From NCBI RefSeq assembly GCF_003024195.1, contig NZ_KZ679042.1:434001-498000 (forward strand): 64,000 nt of DNA, given 5' to 3'. This document shows positions 8,307 through 16,602 of this stretch, piece after piece. The stretch comes from Streptomyces dioscori. GTDB lineage: Bacteria > Actinomycetota > Actinomycetes > Streptomycetales > Streptomycetaceae. Under the pieces are notes generated by a model, which worked only from the letters and a program-made list of their open reading frames with translations, was not told the DNA's origin and did no database searches. The position numbers were made by a program, and so were the translations under genes. Numbering within the stretch: position 1 is the first letter of the stretch; each line of letters opens with the position of its first letter.

Positions 8307-9261
8307 CCTGACGCTGATCCGCGGTCAGGTGGACCGCGAGCGGCTGCTGCGCCTGCTCCAGGAGTACGGCGTCTACGCGGGCGTCGTGGCTCTGCTCGTC
8401 TTCAACTTCGTCTTCACCTCGAACTTCGTCTCGGCGGAGAACTTCCGCACCCAGGCCGTGCAGGTCGCGCCGGTCCTGATCGTGGCGCTCGGCATGGCGC
8501 TGGCGATCGGCACCGAGGGCGTCGACCTGTCGGTGGGCTCGGTGATGGCCCTGTCCACCTCGCTGCTGTCCCTGTACCTCGGCTACGGCCCGTGGCTCGC
8601 CGTTCTCATGGCGGTGGCGGGCGGCATCGTGATCGGCCTGGCGAACGGTTCACTGATCGCCTTCCTCGGCGTCCAGCCGATCGTCGCCACCCTGGCCCTC
8701 ATGGTCGCCGGCCGCGGGATCGCGTTGGTGCTGCTCCCGCAGCTGGAGGACGTACGCGATCCGGGAATGGCCTCGCTCGGCTCCGGTGACGTGCTGGGGG
8801 TGCCGTACCTCGTCCTCATCGCGGCGGGCCTGGCGCTGCTGGTGGCCTTCGTGGTGCGCCGCACGACCTTCGGGCGGCAGCTGCTCGCCGTCGGCGACAG
8901 CAGGCCCGCGGCACGCCTCGCGGGACTGCCGGTGCGCCGGGTCCTCATCGTGGTGTACGCGTGCTCCGGCGCGCTGGCCGCGGTGGCGGGTGTCCTCGCC
9001 ACCGCCCGGCTGACGGCCAGCGATCCCACCTCGCTGGGCAACCTCATGGAACTGTCGGCGATCACGGCGGTGGTCGTCGGCGGCACTCCCCTGTCCGGGG
9101 GCCGTGTACGCATCGGCGGCACGGTCGCCGGGGCCGTGCTGATCCAGCTGCTGACCACCACGCTCATCAAGCACGACCTGCAACCGTCGTGGACGCAGAT
9201 GGCCCAGGCCGTGGTGATCATCGCCGCCGTCTACGCGGCCCGTGAACGGGGGAAGCGATGA
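8299..9261 (+). CDS. Sugar ABC transporter permease 1, YtfT-like
   Basis: The 320-residue CUT2 permease starts 8 bases inside the ATPase gene. About eight to ten hydrophobic segments are visible. The family motifs are GTEGVDLSVGSVMALS near residue 75, LIAFLGVQPIVATLALMVAGRGIALV, FGRQLLAVGDSRPAARLAGLPV and AITAVVVGGTPLSGGRVRIGGT. CUT2 importers of the YtfQRT-YjfF type use two different permeases, and this gene and the next fit that pattern. Expression is coupled to the neighbours by overlap. Confidence 0.9.
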   Translation: MTDLTLIRGQVDRERLLRLLQEYGVYAGVVALLVFNFVFTSNFVSAENFRTQAVQVAPVLIVALGMALAIGTEGVDLSVGSVMALSTSLLSLYLGYGPWLAVLMAVAGGIVIGLANGSLIAFLGVQPIVATLALMVAGRGIALVLLPQLEDVRDPGMASLGSGDVLGVPYLVLIAAGLALLVAFVVRRTTFGRQLLAVGDSRPAARLAGLPVRRVLIVVYACSGALAAVAGVLATARLTASDPTSLGNLMELSAITAVVVGGTPLSGGRVRIGGTVAGAVLIQLLTTTLIKHDLQPSWTQMAQAVVIIAAVYAARERGKR

Positions 9262-10289
9262 CCACCGGGACCACAGAGGCCGACATGCGGCCGGCCCCAG
9301 TCCACCAGGAGCCCGACAAGATCGACGCCCCCACCCGCGCCGAACGCTTCAGCGCCCTCGCCCAGCAGCACGGCGCCCTGGTCACCCTCCTGGTGGCCAT
9401 GGTGGCGGCGTCACTGAGCTTCGACACCTTCCTGACCGGTGACAACCTGGAGAACATGGCGCTGTCCTCGGCCTTCCTGGCCGTGGTCGCGCTCGGCATG
9501 ACGTTCGTCATCGTCACCGGTGGCATCGACCTGTCGGTCGGCTCGCTCTTCGCCCTAGGCGGGGTGCTGGCGGCCTGGGGCTCGCAGTACGGCACGGCGG
9601 TGGCCCTGCTGCTCCCGCTCGCGGTGTGCGGGCTGATCGGGGTCGTCAACGGCCTGCTCATCGCCCGGTCGGGACTGGCCCCCTTCATCGTCACCCTGGC
9701 CGCCATGCTCGGGGCGCGCGGCATCCTGCTGGCGATCACCGACGAGGGCTCGAAGACCTACCTCGTCGACAAGGACTCGTTCTTCGCGACCCTCGGGCAG
9801 GGCTCGCTGCTCGGCATCGGCGTACCGATCTGGATCACGGTGGCCCTGTTCGTCCTCGGCGCCGTCGTCCTGCGCCTCACCAGATTCGGTCAGTACGTGT
9901 ACGCGGTCGGCGGCAACGAGGACGCGGCGGCCCTGATGGGCGCCCCCGTGGCCCGTACGAAGATCACCGTGTACGCCCTGTCGGGACTGTGCGCCGGTCT
10001 CGCGGGCGCGCTCAACGCGGCCTGGCTGGTGTCGGGCGTGACGATCCTCGGGTCAGGCATGGAGCTGGAGGCCATCTCGGCGGTCGTCATCGGCGGCACC
10101 CTGCTCTCCGGCGGCTTCGGTTTCGTCAGCGGTTCCCTGGTCGGTGTGCTCCTGCTCAAGGTGATCCAGAACGTCATCAACCAGATCGGCTCCCTGGACT
10201 CCGCGTACCAGCAGGTGGTCAGCGGTGCCTTCCTCGCCGTGGTCGTGGTGGCCCAGACCTGGCTGGGGCGCAGGCGCCGGGTGCTGTGA
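9258..10289 (+). CDS. Sugar ABC transporter permease 2, YjfF-like
   Basis: The 343-residue second permease overlaps the first by four bases (ATGA). It has the same fold signature: VTGGIDLSVGSLFALGGVLA, GLAPFIVTLAAMLGARGILL, FGQYVYAVGGNEDAAALMGAPV, and EAISAVVIGGTLLSGGFGFV. An N-terminal cytoplasmic stretch of about 40 residues precedes the first membrane segment. The presence of two non-identical permeases separates this importer from the ribose type (a single RbsC dimer) and supports the galactofuranose-type YtfQRT-YjfF assignment. A strong terminator follows at 10292-10333. Confidence 0.9.
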   Translation: MTTGTTEADMRPAPVHQEPDKIDAPTRAERFSALAQQHGALVTLLVAMVAASLSFDTFLTGDNLENMALSSAFLAVVALGMTFVIVTGGIDLSVGSLFALGGVLAAWGSQYGTAVALLLPLAVCGLIGVVNGLLIARSGLAPFIVTLAAMLGARGILLAITDEGSKTYLVDKDSFFATLGQGSLLGIGVPIWITVALFVLGAVVLRLTRFGQYVYAVGGNEDAAALMGAPVARTKITVYALSGLCAGLAGALNAAWLVSGVTILGSGMELEAISAVVIGGTLLSGGFGFVSGSLVGVLLLKVIQNVINQIGSLDSAYQQVVSGAFLAVVVVAQTWLGRRRRVL

Positions 10290-10291
10290 AC

Positions 10292-10333
10292 CGGCCCCGT
10301 CCGGGCGGCGTCGCTGCCGCCCGGCCGGGGCCG
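10292..10333 (+). terminator. Terminator of the transporter operon
   Basis: Two 18-base arms (10292-10309 and 10316-10333) pair with a single mismatch around the loop GTCGCT, three bases after the last stop codon. Confidence 0.85.
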
Positions 10334-10538
10334 AGGCATGTCACGTGCGCCATGGTCCTCACCGTCCTGTCCCAGGGCCGCGCGGCAGAGCCGCGCGGCG
10401 TACGCGCAAACCCTCTCGGCCACCGGGTGTCCACCCGCTGTTCCAGGGCATTCGGAACCGCGGGGGGAGTTGTCGGCCTCCGCCTTCCCGGCATTCTGCG
10501 TCGCCGTCACCGGTGACCCTTATGAGAGGCTTTGTCAC

Positions 10539-11627
10539 GTGCGTACCGTGGGAGTGGAAGAAGAACTTCTCCTGGTCGATCCCGAGACCGGAGAACCACA
10601 GGCGCTGTCCGCCGCGGTACTGGCTCGCGCCGCCAGGGACGATCCGTCGGAGGAGACGTTCGAGAAGGAGCTGCACACCCAGCAGCTCGAATTCGCCACC
10701 GCCCCGCAGGCGGACATGACTCAACTCGGCGCGGAGATCGTCCGGTGCCGCAAGGAGGCGGCGCGGGTCGCGGGGGACATCGGAGCCACCGTCGTCGCGC
10801 TCGCCACCTCGCCCCTGCCGGTCAGCCCTTCGGTCAGCATGAATGCCCGGTACCAGTGGATGGTCGAGGAGTTCGGCCTGCCCGCTCAGGAGCAGCTGGT
10901 CTGCGGCTGCCACATCCATGTGTCGGTGGAGTCCGACGACGAGGGCGCCGCGGTGCTCGACCGCATCCGCCCCTGGCTGTCCGTGCTGACCGCGCTCAGC
11001 ACGAACTCCCCTTTCTGGCAGGGCAAGGACAGCGTCTACAGCAGCTACCGGAGCCGGGTGTGGATGCGCTGGCCGATGGCCGGCCCCACGGAACTCTTCG
11101 GTTCGGCCGACGCCTACCACCGGCGGATCGACGACATGGTGGCCACGGGGGTGCTGAAGGACCGGGGCATGGTCTATTACGACGCGCGGATCGCCGAGCG
11201 GTACCCCACCGTCGAGATCCGGGTGTCGGACGTCTGCCTGGAGGCGAGCACCGCGACCCTGCTGGCCACCCTCACCCGTGGACTCGTCGAGACCGCGGCC
11301 CGCGAGTGGCGTGCGGGAACCGCCCCGGCGGCACACCCCGTGGAACTGCTGCGCCTGGCCGCCTGGCGGGCCGCACGGTCGGGGCTTGAGGAGGACCTGC
11401 TGCACCCCTTGACCATGCGGCCGGCGCCTGCCGGGGACGTGGTGCGCGCGCTGCTGGAACACGTCGGCCCCGCTCTGGACGACAGCGGTGACACCGACCC
11501 TGTGCACAAGGCCGCGACGGACCTGCTGCGTGACGGCAACGGCGCCCGGGTCCAGCGCGAGATCCTGGAGCGGACCGGCAGCCTGGGTGACGTGGTCAGG
11601 GAGTGCGTGCGGCGCACGCAGACCTGA
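10539..11627 (+). CDS. Carboxylate-amine ligase, glutamate-cysteine ligase type 2 (YbdK family)
   Basis: The GTG at 10539, behind GAGAGG, gives 362 residues beginning VRTVGVEEELLLVDPETGEP, the diagnostic N-terminus of the YbdK/GCS2 family. Further family motifs are KELHTQQLEFAT, CGCHIHVSVES (metal and substrate site), NSPFWQGKDSVYSSYRSRVW and TVEIRVSDVC. Members ligate glutamate (or another acid) to an amine in an ATP-dependent reaction; YbdK itself has weak glutamate-cysteine ligase activity, so the physiological substrate is open. The reading frame extends upstream, but the family always starts near VEEE. The gene stands alone between two strong terminators. Confidence 0.88.
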   Translation: MRTVGVEEELLLVDPETGEPQALSAAVLARAARDDPSEETFEKELHTQQLEFATAPQADMTQLGAEIVRCRKEAARVAGDIGATVVALATSPLPVSPSVSMNARYQWMVEEFGLPAQEQLVCGCHIHVSVESDDEGAAVLDRIRPWLSVLTALSTNSPFWQGKDSVYSSYRSRVWMRWPMAGPTELFGSADAYHRRIDDMVATGVLKDRGMVYYDARIAERYPTVEIRVSDVCLEASTATLLATLTRGLVETAAREWRAGTAPAAHPVELLRLAAWRAARSGLEEDLLHPLTMRPAPAGDVVRALLEHVGPALDDSGDTDPVHKAATDLLRDGNGARVQREILERTGSLGDVVRECVRRTQT

Positions 11628-11635
11628 GAGCACAT

Positions 11636-11680
11636 CGACCGCACCGGCCACCGACGGATCGTGTGTGGCCGGTGCGGTCG
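11636..11680. terminator. Bidirectional terminator between the YbdK and ABC exporter genes
   Basis: A perfect 16-base stem (11636-11651 with 11665-11680; arms CGACCGCACCGGCCAC and GTGGCCGGTGCGGTCG) with a 13-base loop, placed between convergent genes. Confidence 0.9.
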
Positions 11681-11693
11681 GTTCACGGCACGG

Positions 11694-13508
11694 TCAGTGC
11701 ACGGGCTCCGGGGTGGGCCCGTCGTCGAGGAAGCCCCCCGACTGGTGCTGCCAGAGCTTGGCGTAGGCGCCGGCGGAGGCGAGCAGTTCCTGGTGGGTGC
11801 CCTGTTCGACGATGCGTCCACGGTCGAGGACGACGAGCCGGTCCATGGTGGCGACCGTGCTGAGCCGGTGCGCCACGACGAGCGCCGTCCGTCCTTCCAT
11901 GAGCCTCCACAGCGCTTCCTGGACCAGGACCTCGCTCTCGGAGTCCAGCGCGCTGGTGGCCTCGTCGAGGAGCAGGATCGGCGCGTCACGAAGGATCGCC
12001 CGGGCGAGCGCGACCCGCTGGCGCTGTCCGCCCGACAGCTTGACCCCGCGCTCGCCCACCATGGTGTCGAAGCCCTGCGGCAGGGCGTCGGCGAACTCCG
12101 TGACGTGCGCGATCTCGGCCGCACGCCGGATCTCCCGGTCCGTGGCGTCCGGCCGGGCGAAGGCGATGTTGTCCCGCAGCGAACGGTGGAACATCGCCGG
12201 ATCCTGCGGCACATAGGCGATGAGGCTGCGCAGCTCGGCCTGGCGCAGCCTGCTGATGTCCTGTCCCCCGATCAGGATCCGGCCGGCGTCGAGGTCCGTC
12301 ATCCTCAGCAGCAGCCTGCTGAGTGTGGTCTTGCCGCCGCCGGACCGGCCGACGAGACCGATCTTCGTGCCGCTGGGCACCGCCAGTTCGAGTCCCTGGA
12401 AGAGGGGTCCCGCCCCCGCGTGGGCGAAGGTCACCTCCTCGAAGTGGACGTCGGCGGCCTGGGACAGCAGCGGCTCCGGAGGCACCGGGTCCAGCACGGT
12501 CGGCGGCAGCAGCAGCAGTTCGGTGAACTGCCCCGCCTCCGTCATCGAACTCTCCAGACGGCGGTACACCTGATTGAACTCGAACATGATCCGCGTCGCG
12601 TTCGAGTAGTACGTGAAGGCCACCACGACCGCCTCCACACCGTGTCCGCTGCCCGCGAGGGCGACCGCGAGCAACAGGCCCAGCGCGTTGGTGAGTACGG
12701 ACATGGGTGCGACGAGTGTGTCGATGCGCAGGTTGCCGTAGTCCCACGCCCGCAGGGTGAGCCGCCTCGACTCGGCGACCCGGGAACGGTGTTCGGCGGC
12801 TTCGCGCTCCTCGGCCGCGAACGCGCGGACCGTGTCCATGTTCATCAGGCTGTCGGCGACATGGCCGGACACCCGTGCGATCGCCTCCTCGCGCCGGTCG
12901 ACCAGGGCCTGCCGGCGGCGGATCAGCGGCACCACGCACAGCGCGGTCAGCACGAGCATCGTCAACAGGCCGACGACGAGCAGAGGTTCGTACCGCCAGA
13001 GGATCACCGATCCGAACGCGAGAGGCACCACGCGTCCCACGACCTGGAACGTCAGTGTGTCGACGAACTCCTCGAACCGGGAGGCGAAGCTCAGCACCCG
13101 CTTGGTCAGCGACCCGGCGAAGTTGTCGTGGAAGAAGGCCGCGTCCTTGGCGAACAGCTCGTCCATGCCGATCACGTACAGGTTCTCGATGCCGCGCGCG
13201 GCAAGCCGGTTCAGGCAGTGCAGGCCCAGCCGCCACAGCGCTTCCCCGAGCAGCAGGACGCCGGCGAAACCGAGGACGTAAGGGAGTGCGGCGGTGACCG
13301 TGATGCCGCCTTCGGTGGCGATCCTGGCGACGAGTTTCGCGACGATGAGCGGCGCGATGTAGTTGATGCCGATGTTGCCCATGGCGGGCAGCAGCATGGC
13401 CGGTACGGAGAACAGCCGTAACCGGGCCAGCTCCCGTCCGTAGTGACGAAGTGCCAGGAGCACCGCGCCCCTGCGTGGTTGGACCCTGCGTGTGTCAGGC
13501 GATCCCAT
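11694..13508 (-). CDS. ABC exporter, fused membrane and ATPase domains
   Basis: The ATG at 13506-13508 follows GGGGGTGGG and gives 604 residues. The N-terminal half holds about six membrane segments (LLPAMGNIGINYIAPLIVAK, LPYVLGFAGVLLLGEALW, VPLAFGSVILWRYEPLLVVG, MSVLTNALGLLLAVALAGSG). The C-terminal half is a complete ATPase with Walker A GLVGRSGGGKTTL, signature LSGGQRQRVALARAIL, Walker B ILLLDEATSALD and the H-loop VVAHRLSTV. This is the half-transporter type that works as a homo- or heterodimer and exports lipids, peptides or drugs. No partner ABC gene is adjacent, so a homodimer is likely. The substrate cannot be told. It is divergent from an FAD monooxygenase gene. Confidence 0.9.
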   Translation of the reverse strand: MGSPDTRRVQPRRGAVLLALRHYGRELARLRLFSVPAMLLPAMGNIGINYIAPLIVAKLVARIATEGGITVTAALPYVLGFAGVLLLGEALWRLGLHCLNRLAARGIENLYVIGMDELFAKDAAFFHDNFAGSLTKRVLSFASRFEEFVDTLTFQVVGRVVPLAFGSVILWRYEPLLVVGLLTMLVLTALCVVPLIRRRQALVDRREEAIARVSGHVADSLMNMDTVRAFAAEEREAAEHRSRVAESRRLTLRAWDYGNLRIDTLVAPMSVLTNALGLLLAVALAGSGHGVEAVVVAFTYYSNATRIMFEFNQVYRRLESSMTEAGQFTELLLLPPTVLDPVPPEPLLSQAADVHFEEVTFAHAGAGPLFQGLELAVPSGTKIGLVGRSGGGKTTLSRLLLRMTDLDAGRILIGGQDISRLRQAELRSLIAYVPQDPAMFHRSLRDNIAFARPDATDREIRRAAEIAHVTEFADALPQGFDTMVGERGVKLSGGQRQRVALARAILRDAPILLLDEATSALDSESEVLVQEALWRLMEGRTALVVAHRLSTVATMDRLVVLDRGRIVEQGTHQELLASAGAYAKLWQHQSGGFLDDGPTPEPVH

Positions 13509-13807
13509 CCCACCCCCGAGTGGTGTCAAGGCGGCCCGTCGCCCGTTCCTCCGGTGAATCGCCGTTGCGGCACGCCGACAACAGGTGTGAGTACGGGTGG
13601 GCCGGTACGGGAATTGTCCCGCGTCAACACCCGCCGAGTCCAAGTGTTTTGCGGCTCGTACACCCATACGCATGTGCGAAGTCGGTGACCGCGTTCCCCT
13701 TCCGTCAACGGCGCGCCACAGCCCTCACACCTCGCGGGAGGCACACCTGCAGATGCGGGCATACAGTGCGAACGAGGGTCCGTACGGCTACGAGTGGGGG
13801 ATACGAC
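13509..13807. other. Divergent intergenic region without a recognised gene
   Basis: These 299 bases separate the ABC exporter from the FAD monooxygenase and must hold both promoters. I see no strong palindrome, RNA gene or repeat. Several poor -10-like sequences (for example CATACA near 13760) are not convincing. Confidence 0.4.
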
Positions 13808-15013
13808 GTGGTGCGCACACTTGTCATCGGTGGCGGGATCGCCGGCACGGCTGCCGCGCTGGCTCTGCACAAGGCGGGTTCGGACGTCACCGTTCACGAG
13901 GCCCATCCCGACTCGGCCGAGGACATCGGGGCGTTCCTCACCCTCGCGAGCAACGGCATGCGGGCCCTCGCCCAGCTCGACGCCGCCGCCGCGGTCACCG
14001 CGGTCGGCTTCCCGCTGCGTTCGATGCGCGTCCTCGACGACACCGGCGCCACGGTGGCCCATGTGCCGCTCGGCGAGGCCGGTGACCCGCTCCTGCGGTA
14101 CCGGTGCCTGCACCGGGGCGAACTCGCCGCCGCGCTGCAGGCGGAGGCCGCACGCCGGGGCATCGGCATCCGGCACGGAGCACGTCTCGCGTCCGTCCGG
14201 CACACTCCGGACGCGGTCACCGCGCACTTCACCGACGGCAGCACCGCGACCGGTGACCTGCTCGTCGCGGCGGACGGACTGAACTCCGTCGTACGACAGG
14301 GGTTCGCCCCTGATGTGCGGCCCCGTCACGCGGGACAGCGTGTCTTCTACGGCTACACCGACGACGCGCTCCTGGCCGAGGAGAACGCCGGGGAGAGCGA
14401 GCGCATCACCATGGTGCGGGGCAGCGGGACCGCCTTCGGCTACGCGGTGTCGCCGGCCGGGGAGACGTACTGGTTCGCGCGCGTGCCCGGTGAACCCCTG
14501 ACCGCCGAGGAGATCGCCCACGGCACACCCGGCCACTGGCGCGAGCAGCTCCTGCCGCTGCTGCGCAAGGACACCACCCCTGCCGCGGGTGTCGTCGCGG
14601 CCACCACCGACCGCCTCATGGTCACCGACGCCACGGAGATCCCCACCGGTACGCCCTGGCGCTCCGGCCGCGTCCTGACCATCGGTGACGCGGCCCACGC
14701 GGCCTCCCCCGCGACCGGACAGGGTGCCTCGATGGCCCTGGAGGACGCGGTCGTCCTCGCGAAGTCCCTGCGCGACGCACCCGGCACCGAGGCCGCGCTG
14801 TCCCTGTACGAGTCACTGCGCCGCCCCCGCGTCGAGGAGAACGTCACCGTCAGCGGAAACATCTCACGGGGCACTCCCCCGTCGCCCCGTCCCGGCCGGG
14901 GCGCCCCCGCGTCACGGCCGGGCGATGACGACCTCGTCCGGCACCTGGACTGGCACACCGACCTCTGGACCGAGTGCGGGAGCAACACACCTGGATCGCC
15001 GTCTGACCAGTAG
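13808..15013 (+). CDS. FAD-dependent aromatic-type monooxygenase (PHBH/UbiH class)
   Basis: A GTG at 13808 (or the adjacent GTG at 13811), behind GGGGGA, gives 401 residues beginning VRTLVIGGGIAGTAAALALH, the Rossmann GxGxxG motif for FAD. The DG motif appears as GDLLVAADGLNSVVR near residue 155, and the second FAD motif as TIGDAAHAASPATGQGASMALEDAVVLA near residue 295. These three elements define group A flavoprotein monooxygenases that hydroxylate aromatic or polyketide substrates using NAD(P)H. The last 50 residues are Pro/Arg-rich and poorly conserved. No biosynthetic genes surround it, so the substrate is unknown. Confidence 0.85.
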   Translation: MVRTLVIGGGIAGTAAALALHKAGSDVTVHEAHPDSAEDIGAFLTLASNGMRALAQLDAAAAVTAVGFPLRSMRVLDDTGATVAHVPLGEAGDPLLRYRCLHRGELAAALQAEAARRGIGIRHGARLASVRHTPDAVTAHFTDGSTATGDLLVAADGLNSVVRQGFAPDVRPRHAGQRVFYGYTDDALLAEENAGESERITMVRGSGTAFGYAVSPAGETYWFARVPGEPLTAEEIAHGTPGHWREQLLPLLRKDTTPAAGVVAATTDRLMVTDATEIPTGTPWRSGRVLTIGDAAHAASPATGQGASMALEDAVVLAKSLRDAPGTEAALSLYESLRRPRVEENVTVSGNISRGTPPSPRPGRGAPASRPGDDDLVRHLDWHTDLWTECGSNTPGSPSDQ

Positions 15014-15197
15014 GCACATGACACACACCAGGAACAGCCCGTTCCCCACATGCGTAGTATCTCTACACTGGCGCAAAGCGCGCAGTTGAGTCCTTCGGAC
15101 GGACCAGCCCTGACAGACACCACCCCGCTCTCCACCCGCACACGGACGTGCAGCCCCCATTCGCACATGTGTCGGCGGACCGAGAAAGGCTCCACTC

Positions 15198-15857
15198 ATG
15201 TCTGAGAACCAGATCTCCACCACGGAACTCACCTCGCAGTACATCGCACAGGTGACCAACGACCTGGAGCGCAACGGCAAGGAGCAGGAGCGCATCGCGA
15301 CGGACATCGCGGCTCTGCAGGAGCAGTTGCTGGCTCTGCAGCACGACCACTCGGTGCTGGTGAACATGCACCAGGCGCTCGGTGGTACGAGCCCCGTCGC
15401 CGGGTCCACCCCCGCGGTGCCCTCCGTACCGAGTCAGTCCTCCGCCCGGACCAAGCAGCCCAGGACGGCCAAGGAGGTCAAGCAGGTCAAGGAGGCCAGG
15501 GCCACCAAGCCGAAGAAGGCGGCTGCCACGAGCACGAAGAAGGCCGAGGCCAAGAAGCCCGAGACCGGCGGGAGCGGCAAGGCCGCGGCCAAGGCACCGA
15601 AGACAACCGCTCAGCCGAGCCTCGTCGATCTGATCCGCGGCCACCTCGAAGCGCAGAACGAGCCGCGCTCCGCCGCCGAGGTCACCACCGCGCTCACCGC
15701 GGCCCACCCGGAGCGCACCATCAAGACCACCGTCGTGCGCACCACCCTCGAAAACCTGGTCGCCCGCAGCAGCGCCCACCGCAACAAGCAGGGCTCCTCG
15801 GTCTTCTACACCGCCGCCACCGACACCAAGGCCGAGCCCGCCGCGGCGGCCAACTGA
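15198..15857 (+). CDS. Coiled-coil, Lys/Ala-rich linker and winged-helix-like protein of unknown function
   Basis: The 219-residue protein has three parts. Residues 1-60 form a heptad-like coiled coil (NDLERNGKEQERIATDIAAL, QEQLLALQHDHSVLVNMHQ). Residues 75-140 are a basic Lys/Ala/Thr-rich tail-like stretch (AKEVKQVKEARATKPKKAAA) resembling histone H1 or the actinomycete HU C-terminus. Residues 140-210 look like a winged helix (LVDLIRGHLEAQNEPRSAAE, TTVVRTTLENLVARSSAHR, then a strand pair GSSVFYTA). The basic linker and helix pattern suggest a nucleoid or DNA-binding protein that dimerises through the coil. I know no named homolog. It stands alone with a 184-base upstream gap. Confidence 0.6.
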   Translation: MSENQISTTELTSQYIAQVTNDLERNGKEQERIATDIAALQEQLLALQHDHSVLVNMHQALGGTSPVAGSTPAVPSVPSQSSARTKQPRTAKEVKQVKEARATKPKKAAATSTKKAEAKKPETGGSGKAAAKAPKTTAQPSLVDLIRGHLEAQNEPRSAAEVTTALTAAHPERTIKTTVVRTTLENLVARSSAHRNKQGSSVFYTAATDTKAEPAAAAN

Positions 15858-15965
15858 CCTTCCTCGTCGGCGCACTGCCCCGAGGCCACCGGCACGCTCA
15901 GTGGCGTTCGTTCGCGTACGCCATTGCGTGCCGGGGCCGCCGACGGCCGAGGTGTCCGCGGTCGG

Positions 15966-16529
15966 TCATGTCACGGTCGGACGGGCCGGGTGCAGGTGGG
16001 TGAACTCGTCGGCGAGCATGCCCATCATGACCACGTCGTGATGCCGGCCGGCGAAGAACACCTGGTCGCGCAGCCGCCCCTCCTCGACGAAACCGAGTCT
16101 GCGTTGCAGTGTCAGCGACGCCTCGTTGTGCGCGAAGACCCGCGCCTGGCACTTGTGGAAGCGCCGCTCGTCGAACATGTAACGCAGCAGCAGTGTCGCG
16201 GCCTCTGTCGCATATCCCCTGCGCCGGTGCTCCGTGCCCAGCGAGATGCCGTACTCGAACCAGCCCGCGCGCGCGTCGGCGTGATGCGAACCGACCACAC
16301 CCACCGGCTGTCCCGTCTCGACGGCCTCGATCAGCAGGATGAAGCGGTCGCTGTCGGGGGCGGCGAGCGCCAGTTCCTTCGCGCGGGCACGATGGCCCTC
16401 GGCGGAGCGGGGAGCCTGCACCAGGTCGCCGAGGCGCTCCTCGTCCGCCTCGAAGCGCATGAGCGCCGTCCAGTCGTCGGGCTCGACACCACGCAGCCGT
16501 ACTCGCTCACCGGTCCAGAAGGATGTCAT
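15966..16529 (-). CDS. GNAT acetyltransferase, RimJ/RimL type
   Basis: The chosen ATG at 16527-16529 gives 187 residues beginning MTSFWTGERVRLRGVEPDDW, the normal N-terminus of RimJ/RimL-like acetyltransferases. The acetyl-CoA loop is GTEHRRRGYATEAATLLLRY, followed by ARVFAHNEASLTLQRRLGFV. These enzymes transfer acetyl from acetyl-CoA to amino groups of proteins or small molecules. An upstream in-frame ATG at 16602-16604 would add 25 residues but would place the start within the promoter of the divergent ligase gene, so I prefer the shorter form. The substrate is unknown. Confidence 0.8.
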   Translation of the reverse strand: MTSFWTGERVRLRGVEPDDWTALMRFEADEERLGDLVQAPRSAEGHRARAKELALAAPDSDRFILLIEAVETGQPVGVVGSHHADARAGWFEYGISLGTEHRRRGYATEAATLLLRYMFDERRFHKCQARVFAHNEASLTLQRRLGFVEEGRLRDQVFFAGRHHDVVMMGMLADEFTHLHPARPTVT

Positions 16530-16572
16530 CCCCCATTGGAGCACGCCCGGTCCGAAGGCCAGGCCGGGGCCG

Positions 16573-16595
16573 TTGTCAGTGGTGGCAGGCAGGAT
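16573..16595 (+). promoter_or_regulatory. PafBC-type (RecA-independent) DNA-damage promoter of the LigA-type ligase
   Basis: TTGTCAGTG (16573-16581), eight bases, then CAGGAT (16590-16595) matches the actinobacterial damage motif TTGTCRGTG-N8-TAnnnT except for the first base of the -10. The Streptomyces recA form TTGTCAGTGGC-N6-TAGggT fits with the same spacing. Transcription would begin near 16602-16603, at the ATG of the ligase, predicting a leaderless mRNA. Confidence 0.72.
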
Positions 16596-16602
16596 GACCC
16601 TC

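Noticed and set aside
5615..10289. Ribose or autoinducer-2 importer
   Set aside because: Two different permeases and the YtfQ-like binding protein fit the galactofuranose type better; no rbsK/rbsD or lsr-type genes are present. It remains possible because ligand residues were not aligned.
13451..13807. Long upstream extension of the FAD monooxygenase frame
   Set aside because: The Rossmann motif normally begins within ten residues of the start, and the GTG at 13808 with GGGGGA upstream fits that.
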